This document shows, piece by piece, positions 1 to 5,213 of a stretch of DNA of 5,733 bases. The stretch is from Negativicutes bacterium (GTDB lineage: Bacteria; Bacillota_C; Negativicutes; Sporomusales_B; JARLHX01). The DNA is taken from the NCBI GenBank assembly GCA_031292035.1, contig JARLHX010000170.1, positions 1 to 5,733 of the forward strand, given 5' to 3'. The position numbers and the translations under genes were made by a program. The first letter of the stretch is position 1. Every line of letters begins with the position of its first letter. The notes beneath the pieces are model-generated. The model was not told the origin of the DNA and did no database searches. It saw nothing but the letters and a program-made list of their open reading frames with translations.

Positions 1-1
1 A

Positions 2-439
2 CCAGCGGTGGTGCTGGCGTATTTGTCTCGTTACACGCACCGCGTCGGCATCACCAACCGCCGTCTGCTCGCCCTCGATCCCGCCGGGCAAACCGCCACG
101 TTCAGTTACAAGGATTACGCCGACGGTTCGCGTAAAAAGGAAATGACGCTCGCCTTGGACGAATTCATCCGCCGATTCCGGTTGCATCTGCTGCCGGCAC
201 GCTTCGTCAAAATCCGGCACTATGGCCTGCTGGCCAACCGTCACCGGCACGCCCGCATCGCCCAGGCTCGCGCCGCATTGCAAGATTCCCGTCACGAACC
301 AAAAGCCGCTCCACCACCCGCTCCGCCGAAAAATCCAGAGTTGCCTGTCTGCCCGCATTGCCGTCAGCCCGGATTGATTCTTCTGCGGATAACACGCGCC
401 TTCCGCCGGCGACCGCCCAGTTTCAACGATTCATCGTGA
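2..439 (+). CDS. IS91-family Y2 rolling-circle transposase, C-terminal part (5' end outside window)
   Basis: The reading frame is open to the left edge and reads P-A-V-V-L-A-Y-L-S-R-Y-T-H-R, the hallmark of IS91/ISCR-type transposases. The YLSRY segment provides the YxxxY pair (codons 20-22 and 32-34) that in this family attacks DNA during rolling-circle, replicative transposition. It is followed by a stretch resembling family C-termini: a YKDYADGSRKK strand, an EFIRRFRLHLLP helix and the RIRHYGLLANR-like motif (here KIRHYGLLANR). Near the end there is a CPHC pair typical of the terminal zinc-ribbon remnant. The HUH histidines and the N-terminal zinc domain would lie upstream, so intactness cannot be judged. 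The 3' end looks natural. The GTG at position 8 is internal to the protein and should not be taken as a start. The coding sequence is visibly GC-richer than the minus-strand cassette that follows, consistent with a mobile origin. Family assignment is strong; the exact IS is not identified. Confidence 0.9.
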   Translation, partial: PAVVLAYLSRYTHRVGITNRRLLALDPAGQTATFSYKDYADGSRKKEMTLALDEFIRRFRLHLLPARFVKIRHYGLLANRHRHARIAQARAALQDSRHEPKAAPPPAPPKNPELPVCPHCRQPGLILLRITRAFRRRPPSFNDSS

Positions 440-702
440 ACACCACCGACCCTGCCAACCTGGTTTTGTCCGCGCCCAAAAATCCCCGGATATTTTGGCG
501 GCGCTCGTTCTTTGCCTGCGCACTGAAAATGTCGCGATTATTGACTACATGCCACACGATGTTGCCGGGGGAAATCTCACGAACTGAGAAGCGTCGCGAC
601 CTGCCTGCTCCACGCGAAAGATTTTTTGCCAAAAGAAGCCGTCAGCCGCGCCATACTTTCCCCTGCGGTTGTTGAACACCACAGACTCAGCGGCTTCGTT
701 CA

Positions 703-721
703 ATGGTGGAGTATCCACCAT
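703..721. repeat. Perfect 8-bp hairpin (ATGGTGGA-GTA-TCCACCAT)
   Basis: The arms ATGGTGGA (703-710) and TCCACCAT (714-721) are exact reverse complements around a 3-base loop. Its core gtggagtatcc (706-716) recurs as an exact reverse complement, ggatactccac, at 771-781, so the hairpin is one member of a larger inverted structure. Its position about 260 bases downstream of an IS91-type transposase fits an oriIS subterminal hairpin. It is not followed by a T-run on the plus strand, so it is a poor terminator. Confidence 0.6.
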
Positions 722-741
722 GACCGGGCATCGCCACAAAA

Positions 742-773
742 TTATGTCCGCCTGTCTCTCCGATCACGGCGGA
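742..773 (-). terminator. Possible weak terminator of the minus-strand cassette
   Basis: Read on the minus strand, about 28 bases past the stop of the last cassette gene, TCCGCC pairs with GGCGGA across a 15-base loop (773-768 with 752-747) and is followed by an A/T-rich tract containing TTTT. The stem is GC-rich but short, the loop is long and the T-run is interrupted, so this is a tentative call. The same bases overlap the 11-bp inverted repeat and may instead belong to the mobile-element end. Confidence 0.22.
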
Positions 774-800
774 TACTCCACTTAGCATTGTTCAAGATGT

Positions 801-1034
801 CTATTTCATTTTGAGTCGGCGTCCAAACCAAAACAGAGCAGCGGCTCCAGCGACACCTGCGAGGAAAATAATAATGGAAAGAATAACGTGATAGGTAAAA
901 TAAGATTCATCGTTGTAACTCATTTTGTGCTCTGTCCGGGACTGTTGAAACATCTTTAGGATCGGGAATGAACCCGCAACGAAGATGACTATCCCGCATA
1001 GGTAAAAAATTTTGTTTAGTGCGCGGAATTTCAT
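801..1034 (-). CDS. Small two-helix membrane protein of unknown function (77 aa)
   Basis: I do not recognise a family. The protein has two hydrophobic stretches, about residues 9-26 (IFYLCGIVIFVAG) and 47-70 (TYHVILSIIIFLAG...ALFWF). They are separated by a polar loop of about 20 residues (QQSRTEHKMSYNDES). The ends are basic (MKFR... and ...GRRLKMK). By the positive-inside rule this predicts a helical hairpin with both ends in the cytoplasm and a short exported loop. The ATG lies 6 bases after the stop of the 236-aa gene with no clear Shine-Dalgarno sequence, so translation is probably coupled. It is the last gene of a three-gene minus-strand cassette whose other products are also exported or membrane-anchored, suggesting a shared envelope location. 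A chance reading frame is unlikely because of the spacing and the clean two-helix pattern. Confidence 0.65.
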   Translation of the reverse strand: MKFRALNKIFYLCGIVIFVAGSFPILKMFQQSRTEHKMSYNDESYFTYHVILSIIIFLAGVAGAAALFWFGRRLKMK

Positions 1035-1040
1035 TGGTGC

Positions 1041-1751
1041 TTAGTGCTGATAGGAAACCATCATTCCGTTCCCGTCCAGAACGAAATCCAAATTAGTGAA
1101 CGTCATTATTCGGTAAACGTTATTTCCTGTAATTCCGCCAGCCTCCACCATAACGCCTCCCTGCATAGAGCTAAATGTCCCGGTGGGATGGATAGAAACT
1201 TGGTCCGCCGCATAGTCAATTCCCGAGTCGGCCTTTAGTAGTCCGGTAATCACTGGTCGCGTGACGGGCGTAGAAATATCGTGTTGCACGGCCCCACTTG
1301 GCACGGAGTTGAGACCTTGAGCAGCTTGGCGGTCCATCATGTAAAAAACCCTTGTTCCCTGCGGTCCATCATAAACCGAAAAAGTTGTAGTTCCAATCAT
1401 GAAAGTGTAAACGAAACCCCCAACCTTGGAATTAAACTTGTCGAGTGTCACCTCATTAGAACTGAAAGGGAGTCTACCACCATAAACTTTGCACCAGCGG
1501 GCGATTTCAGGTTTGAATCGCTTCTCAAACCGGTTGGAAAAATCTATCATGTCATCCTCGCTGAACTGAGCCCGCCGGATAGTTGGGAGCTTGGCCTGTG
1601 CGTTTGTTTCAATTTTCGGTTGTGGAACTGGAGCAGACTCCGGCGGTGGCTGAGTCTTATCTGGTTTGCTTCGGGATAAAAGCATAATGCCGGACACGAT
1701 GGCCAAGATGGCTATCACCAAGGCCAGAAATCTGCTCCAGTATTTATTCAT
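1041..1751 (-). CDS. Membrane-anchored protein with exported C-terminal domain, function unknown (236 aa)
   Basis: Residues 1-7 are polar/basic and are followed by a single hydrophobic helix (about 8-26, FLALVIAILAIVSGIMLL). Next comes a proline-rich linker (about 29-48, QPPPESAPVPQPK) and a soluble domain from about residue 57 to the end. This is the classic shape of an inner-membrane-anchored periplasmic protein. The soluble part starts with a charged helix (FSEDDMIDFSNRFEKRFKPEIARWCKVYGG) and then alternates strands and turns (FVYTFMIGTTTFSVYDGPQGTRVFYMMD; GGVMVEAGGI). It has a single cysteine, Cys87, and no catalytic motif I can name. The start is the ATG at 1749-1751, 6 bases after the upstream gene's stop, with no clear Shine-Dalgarno sequence; coupling with the 749-aa gene is likely. 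I believe similar anchored proteins occur in Verrucomicrobiota, but I cannot give a family name. Confidence 0.85.
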   Translation of the reverse strand: MNKYWSRFLALVIAILAIVSGIMLLSRSKPDKTQPPPESAPVPQPKIETNAQAKLPTIRRAQFSEDDMIDFSNRFEKRFKPEIARWCKVYGGRLPFSSNEVTLDKFNSKVGGFVYTFMIGTTTFSVYDGPQGTRVFYMMDRQAAQGLNSVPSGAVQHDISTPVTRPVITGLLKADSGIDYAADQVSIHPTGTFSSMQGGVMVEAGGITGNNVYRIMTFTNLDFVLDGNGMMVSYQH

Positions 1752-1757
1752 GTAAGC

Positions 1758-4007
1758 TTAACGTGTTTTGACACCACTGGTGTCGAGGTTTCGCAGTGCT
1801 TCATCCTGCCAAGCATCATACACGCACAAGGGGAATCCCGCTAGCGCCGGAGCGGCTTTTACCAAATCTGGATACATTCCCATCGTCGCAAGCACGGCGA
1901 ACTTGAAGGAATATGTCGGGTCACAGGCCCCTGGCCATTCATTTGCTCCGCAAACCCAGGCTTGGTCAACCATTTCCGCGACATCTGCGGTGGCTTGAAC
2001 GGCTGAAGTTTCTGCGTTGATGTAACCCTGCGGCAAACCGCCTGCGAAGAACAATCCGCAATTCTTGTATGTCAAGCTGGTCTGCTGGAGCCCGGTGTCG
2101 CGTATGCCGCAAGCGTCGGGCCAGGAGGGATAAGACCCGTCCGCGGTTGAAAGGCTGAGGTCTGCATTGTAGCACGTAAACACACAAGCTTTACGCAGAC
2201 GCCAATTGTGAGGCGTTTCGCAAAATGTCGTCCATTTCTTCAAGTCTAGGGAATAAAATTTGTCTGACAGATAAGGCCCTCCACCAATGCTGGCACCGCT
2301 ACCATGTGCTTGGGCAATCGTCAGCTCCGAAAAACACTGGCTGTTGGTCATGCCATAAGCCATAATCCCTTGGAACGATTTGTACGCAGCATTATAGGGC
2401 TTGCATTGAGCCCAATCTCGATTTGGTCCAACCATCCAATCGTAGTATTCCGTCAGCCCCCACGGGTCGTAAATGTCCTGATAGAGATACAACAGGCTGC
2501 CTGCAATCGCCGTGTCTGCTCGGTCGTTTAAAAATAGGCCGGTGGTCGTTGATGGGTCTTCCCATTCGTAGGTGAGGAAACATCCGGCTGGCACACGGAT
2601 GTTGCCACCCTTGTCAAGTGAGTTGGTGGAAACCCAAGTGACCGGGTCGTAAGCGGTGAAGGTTACAACGTATGTGTCGTTGGAATAAGCAGTAACCCCG
2701 TCTGCTTCCGTCATGTTCCAAGGAATAGCCACGTAACCCGATCCTGGGACGCTGCCGGAAGAGCTGGCTACAACGCGACCGTTGACGGGGGAGGAAATTG
2801 TGTAGGCGAATCCTTGGGCTTTGCTGAGATAATAATAAATGTAGTTGATTCCGGCCTCCGGTGGGCACCAGTCACTTGCAAAGGCAAGGAACTGGTCGTT
2901 CTCAAAATCTAGCGGGATGCTGCCGCTGGCTGAGAAGAATACTTGGGAATTGTCCGGTGGATTTATGGGGTCGAAAATGCGAGCCTGATTGTTTGCTGTC
3001 AAATAAATGTTATCCATTCCGTTTGGAGTATACTTTGTGTCAAAAGTGAAGGTGTTGTTGGGTCCGAGACTGTAACGCGCTGATGCCCCGTCAATATTAA
3101 TTTTCCAGCCCTCATTTGTCACGCCGCTGAGGTCTGTAACTGTAGCCTGCAATGACACCAGATTGCTAACGGTATCATAGGGATTGTTGGTTCCGGCAAG
3201 GGTCACAACTGGTCCGCTGTATGGGATGACGCGGAAAAAAGCGTTGTAAACCGTCGAAATGTTGGAAACAACCAAATACATCGGGTCGGCAACCTGCCAA
3301 GACGGAACCGAGCCCTGTACCAGCCAACCTCCATTTTGGACATTGTTCGACGGTGCGAACAAGTCAATTGACTTAAATAAGGGTGTGTCCAATTTATCGC
3401 ATACAACAACAGCGAAATTGCGTGGTTCAGAGGAATAGTCGAAGTGGCTAGCCTTCATCACCAGACAACCTGGGGCGTACTGAGCGATTTGCAGTGTCGG
3501 GTCTGAACTTGTATCCGAGAAGCCCGCGCAGGCATTGAGAAGTGCTGGATCAATGGAGGGGTCGTTGGTGTCAATCACGGAAAAAGACTGTGCCATAAAT
3601 TTGGCATAGTTGGAAATATCCGGCGGGGTATACGGGCTGTCGGCAGGGCTGGAATCACCGGGGCCGAAGTCAATTGGCCCCGACAATGAACCTTCGCTCG
3701 TGGACATTAAGCCGTTGGCGCTTATGCCCGCATCATCGAGGATAAAAGAGTCGCCGACTTGCCAGACTGGCACGCCCGGATTGCAAGGTAATGGCGGCCA
3801 TTCGGGATGGGCCAATGAAAAGAAATTCCCCGTTTTGGGTGCGTCGGTTGCCGACAATTGGGGGGTTGACTGCAACTGACTTACAAACGCCTGCAACTGA
3901 ATGTCGGACATCTGCTGCAATGTCTGTCCGTGTGAGTTTCCTATCGTGAATGACAGCCCCAGCAAAACTACGCCGAGACTCTGCCTGATACCTGAGTTCG
4001 ATTTCAT
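1758..4007 (-). CDS. Large secreted protein with Ig-like segments and possible caspase-fold C-terminal domain (749 aa)
   Basis: A signal peptide is clear: basic start, hydrophobic core at about residues 10-22 (SLGVVLLGLSFTIG) and likely cleavage near SHG/QT (about 27). Two segments share a VP-x-WQV-x-D pattern (around 79-85 and 234-241). Residues about 265-365 and 400-455 look like beta-sandwich/Ig-type domains; the latter (NGRVVASSSG...YVAIPWNMTEADGV...YVVTFTAYDP) resembles FlgD-type Ig-like modules. The C-terminal part (about 475-749) contains His568-Gly569 (AQAHGSG). A hydrophobic strand then ends in Cys612 (ACVFTCYNAD), the order seen in clan CD caspase-fold peptidases and CHAT domains. 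There are 16 cysteines, 10 of them after residue 530, so disulfides are plausible in the exported protein. The ATG start at 4005-4007 puts the signal peptide at the N-terminus; the upstream sequence is A-rich without a strong Shine-Dalgarno. It is the first gene of the cassette. The secretion call is firm; the protease-like fold is an inference from motif order only. Confidence 0.88.
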   Translation of the reverse strand: MKSNSGIRQSLGVVLLGLSFTIGNSHGQTLQQMSDIQLQAFVSQLQSTPQLSATDAPKTGNFFSLAHPEWPPLPCNPGVPVWQVGDSFILDDAGISANGLMSTSEGSLSGPIDFGPGDSSPADSPYTPPDISNYAKFMAQSFSVIDTNDPSIDPALLNACAGFSDTSSDPTLQIAQYAPGCLVMKASHFDYSSEPRNFAVVVCDKLDTPLFKSIDLFAPSNNVQNGGWLVQGSVPSWQVADPMYLVVSNISTVYNAFFRVIPYSGPVVTLAGTNNPYDTVSNLVSLQATVTDLSGVTNEGWKINIDGASARYSLGPNNTFTFDTKYTPNGMDNIYLTANNQARIFDPINPPDNSQVFFSASGSIPLDFENDQFLAFASDWCPPEAGINYIYYYLSKAQGFAYTISSPVNGRVVASSSGSVPGSGYVAIPWNMTEADGVTAYSNDTYVVTFTAYDPVTWVSTNSLDKGGNIRVPAGCFLTYEWEDPSTTTGLFLNDRADTAIAGSLLYLYQDIYDPWGLTEYYDWMVGPNRDWAQCKPYNAAYKSFQGIMAYGMTNSQCFSELTIAQAHGSGASIGGGPYLSDKFYSLDLKKWTTFCETPHNWRLRKACVFTCYNADLSLSTADGSYPSWPDACGIRDTGLQQTSLTYKNCGLFFAGGLPQGYINAETSAVQATADVAEMVDQAWVCGANEWPGACDPTYSFKFAVLATMGMYPDLVKAAPALAGFPLCVYDAWQDEALRNLDTSGVKTR

Positions 4008-4298
4008 TTTTCGTTATTTCTTTGTTTCCCGCGCCGGACGACATGCCCGGCTCAAAAATTCAATTCCATTTAACCATTGCTCGAAAAGGGGCGCTGCTGC
4101 GCCGACTCTTCGTAATACTTATCTTCTTTGTTAGTCGTTGGCATAATGCTTTAGCCACGCCGATACTGAAATGCTAATGACCCGTGAGGCCGACTTTACC
4201 CCTTGCCCGTAGACAGGCAAGAACAATTTGGTTACGTTTTGACTTCATTCTCATGTAGGAGTAAAACGCGTTCGACGATTCAATAGCATGGCAGGTTG
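4008..4298. promoter_or_regulatory. Divergent intergenic region between the secreted-protein cassette and the first XRE gene
   Basis: This 291-base gap separates divergent genes and must carry the start signals of both. I see no credible gene in it. Short stems are GCCGG/CCGGC (4033-4037 with 4047-4051), GGCGC/GCGCC (4090-4094 with 4099-4103, 4-base loop) and CTTGCC/GGCAAG (4202-4207 with 4216-4221, 8-base loop). None is followed by a T-run in its likely transcript direction, so none is called a terminator. I could not find a convincing -35/-10 pair for the minus-strand cassette; a candidate for the plus-strand gene is listed separately. Confidence 0.5.
4239..4267 (+). promoter_or_regulatory. 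Candidate sigma70 promoter for the first XRE gene
   Basis: TTGACT (4239-4244, 5 of 6 consensus bases) is separated by exactly 17 bases from TAAAAC (4262-4267, 4 of 6). Transcription would begin around 4273-4275, giving a leader of about 25 bases before the ATG at 4299. This is a consensus match by eye only. Confidence 0.45.
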
Positions 4299-4601
4299 AT
4301 GAAGCTTGCCCTTAACGTCGTCGGCCCGCAGGTGCAGAAATACCGCAACCTGAAAGGTTGGACGCAATCCGTGCTCGCCCAAAAGCTGCAATTGCAGGGC
4401 TGGAGCGTCAGCCTCGGCTCGGTCGGAAAACTTGAAGCACAATTGCGCCGTGTTCCTGATTGTGAATTGCTGTTTCTGGCAAAGGTTCTCGGTGTTTCCG
4501 CCAATGATCTGCTTCCAAAAAGGGTTTCACTCAAGCAAATTGGGCCACAATTCCAGTCCGGCAAGCGGCTGGCGCTGTTTCCGACACGCGGGGACAAATA
4601 A
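4299..4601 (+). CDS. XRE/Cro-CI family HTH transcriptional regulator (100 aa)
   Basis: This is a single-domain DNA-binding protein of the XRE type. VGPQVQKYRNLKGWTQSVLAQKL (about residues 8-30) gives helix 1 and the start of the HTH with the family's conserved WTQ..LA pattern. SVSLGSVGKLEAQLRRV (36-52) is the recognition-helix region, with K-L-E-A in place of the usual K-I-E-x. CELLFLAKVLGVSANDLLP (55-73) is the family's standard last helices. The long segment between the two HTH helices (LQLQGWSVSLGSVGKLE) matches the subgroup in which a 'GW.(I/V)S' insertion precedes the recognition helix. No sensor or enzyme domain follows; the last 27 residues are a short tail. ATG 4299 is preferred; a TTG codon immediately before it is in frame but less likely. 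AGG at 4293-4295 is too close to be a good Shine-Dalgarno. It converges on the CPQVLE small gene with 14 bases between stops. Confidence 0.87.
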   Translation: MKLALNVVGPQVQKYRNLKGWTQSVLAQKLQLQGWSVSLGSVGKLEAQLRRVPDCELLFLAKVLGVSANDLLPKRVSLKQIGPQFQSGKRLALFPTRGDK

Positions 4602-4615
4602 CCCCCTCGCCTTTC

Positions 4616-4852
4616 TTATGCGGCAGCAGCGAAGAAGTCGGCCATTGCGGAAAGCACCACAGCGCGGGGAACTTCAACAGCGGCCTCGTCATGGCCGATT
4701 CCTGGACCGGGCGGTAATGCGGTCACTGCTTCTTGCGTGATGGGCTTGCCAACAAAAACGAAATTCCCGTCGGTCTTTTCAAGCACCTGTGGACAATAGT
4801 ACCCCTGCCGACATTCCGGCCGGTTTTTCAATCCAAGGCGGCGGGCAAACAT
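4616..4852 (-). CDS. Small cysteine-containing protein with CPQVLE motif, function unknown (about 78 aa)
   Basis: The middle of the protein reads ECRQGYYCPQVLEKTDGNF, then VFVGKPITQEAVTALPPGPGIGHDEAAVEVPRAVVLSA. This order (C-P-Q-V-L-E, short acidic turn, F-x-V-x-G-x-x-I-T-x-E-A, a Pro/Gly-rich turn, E-x-x-V-x-V-P-R) resembles small hypothetical proteins I recall beside XRE-type regulators in several phyla; I cannot name a family or function. It has two cysteines six residues apart and no membrane segment or signal peptide, so it is probably cytoplasmic; the C-terminus ends in an alanine run. The frame also begins with GTG at 4859-4861, but the strong promoter just upstream would start transcription near 4855. 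I therefore chose ATG 4850-4852, which would make the message almost leaderless. It is divergent from the second XRE gene and shares its control region, which suggests co-regulation. The motif-level conservation argues against a chance frame. Confidence 0.7.
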   Translation of the reverse strand: MFARRLGLKNRPECRQGYYCPQVLEKTDGNFVFVGKPITQEAVTALPPGPGIGHDEAAVEVPRAVVLSAMADFFAAAA

Positions 4853-4861
4853 AACGGGCAC

Positions 4862-4890
4862 ATTATGCTTATAAGCATATCCCCTGTCAA
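4862..4890 (-). promoter_or_regulatory. Near-consensus sigma70 promoter for the CPQVLE small gene
   Basis: On the minus strand, TTGACA (plus 4885-4890) is followed after exactly 17 bases by CATAAT (plus 4862-4867), matching 6/6 and 5/6 of the consensus hexamers. The expected start of transcription is around 4855, within a few bases of the ATG at 4852. The spacer and -10 are covered by a perfect palindrome, so repression there would block polymerase directly. Confidence 0.7.
4864..4879. promoter_or_regulatory. Perfect 16-bp palindrome, probable operator
   Basis: TATGCTTATAAGCATA is identical to its own reverse complement. It overlaps the -10 and spacer of the leftward promoter. Its centre also provides TATAAG (4870-4875) as a possible -10 for the rightward XRE gene starting at 4916, although no good -35 accompanies that. 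A dyad of this size between divergent genes, one encoding a Cro/CI-type protein, is the usual layout for an autoregulated operator. Binding by the neighbouring XRE protein is inferred, not seen. Confidence 0.68.
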
Positions 4891-4915
4891 CTGGATTTTA
4901 GCGTAGTAAATCAGC

Positions 4916-5173
4916 GTGAAAAAAGCTGATCGCCGCGCCGCTATCTGCGGCGAACTCGTCCGTCTCATTGCCGACGAGCGGAAACGCGTCAAATGTTCCA
5001 AGAACAAGCTGGCGTATTTGACGGGGCTGAATCAGTCCACAGTCAGCCGTTTAGAAAATTATCACGACAATCCAACGATGGATTCGCTGCTCCGTGTGGC
5101 CGATGCTTTGGAATTGAATCTCGGTGAAATCCTGAAACAGGCAATTCAAAATGTGGACAAAGAAGGTCGCTGA
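4916..5173 (+). CDS. XRE/Cro-CI family HTH transcriptional regulator (85 aa)
   Basis: This is a compact single-domain DNA-binding protein. GELVRLIADERKRVKCSKNKLAYLTGLNQSTVSRLENYHDNPTMDSLLRVADALELNLGEILKQA follows the XRE pattern from end to end. Helices 2-3 lie at about residues 28-47 (SKNKLAYLTGLNQSTVSRLE), the P-T-x-x-S-L-L-R-V-A-D-A-L loop and helix 4 at 53-65, and the closing L-x-L-G-E-I-L at 66-73. The start is GTG 4916, because an in-frame TAA lies at 4907-4909 and no ATG is available before the HTH. There is no evident Shine-Dalgarno. It is divergent from the CPQVLE gene across a 16-bp palindrome that is its likely binding site, and it lies 40 bases upstream of the 159-aa membrane protein gene on the same strand, so the two are probably cotranscribed. 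It is unlike the other XRE protein beyond the shared fold, so a recent duplication is unlikely. Confidence 0.9.
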   Translation: MKKADRRAAICGELVRLIADERKRVKCSKNKLAYLTGLNQSTVSRLENYHDNPTMDSLLRVADALELNLGEILKQAIQNVDKEGR

Positions 5174-5213
5174 AGGCTTGCGTTTGACGGTGTGCCCGCT
5201 TTAGAAACGGGTA

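Larger units (their letters stand above)
440..800. other. Gene-poor stretch downstream of the transposase, probable IS91-type 3' (ori-side) end
   Basis: No reading frame here looks like a protein: the overlapping frames have no recognisable motifs and are low-complexity shadows. The stretch contains a perfect 8-bp hairpin (703-721), an 11-bp inverted repeat (706-716 with 771-781), a 6-bp GC-rich stem (747-752 with 768-773) and a 10-bp direct repeat tgaacaccac (437-446 and 673-682). IS91-family elements end, downstream of the transposase gene, in a subterminal hairpin (oriIS) next to a GTTC/CTTG-type tetranucleotide. GTTC occurs at 699-702 and 790-793, flanking the hairpin cluster. Placing the element boundary here is inference; neither site can be proven without a second copy or an empty site. 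Confidence 0.4.

Noticed and set aside
358..675. Frameshifted continuation of the transposase C-terminus
   Set aside because: The transposase frame already reaches its terminal CPHC region and a natural stop; the overlapping frame does not resemble IS91 C-terminal sequence.
358..814. Two plus-strand frames (358-675 and 626-814) in the gap after the transposase
   Set aside because: Neither shows recognisable motifs. One overlaps the transposase in another frame, and both cover the hairpin-rich probable element end; composition looks non-coding.
3733..4044. Minus-strand frame overlapping the start of the secreted-protein gene
   Set aside because: It is an alternative frame over the signal-peptide region of the 749-aa gene, with no signal peptide or motif of its own.
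4202..4221. Hairpin CTTGCC/GGCAAG as a terminator
   Set aside because: The stem is only 6 bp with an 8-base loop and no T-run on either side, and no gene ends next to it.
5184..5212. TTGACG as the -35 of a separate promoter for the 159-aa gene
   Set aside because: No acceptable -10 lies 16-18 bases downstream; cotranscription with the XRE gene is simpler.
5194..5213. CCCG...CGGG stem before the 159-aa gene as a terminator or attenuator
   Set aside because: It has only 4 paired GC bases plus an imperfect TTT/AAA extension, with no T-run; too weak to call.
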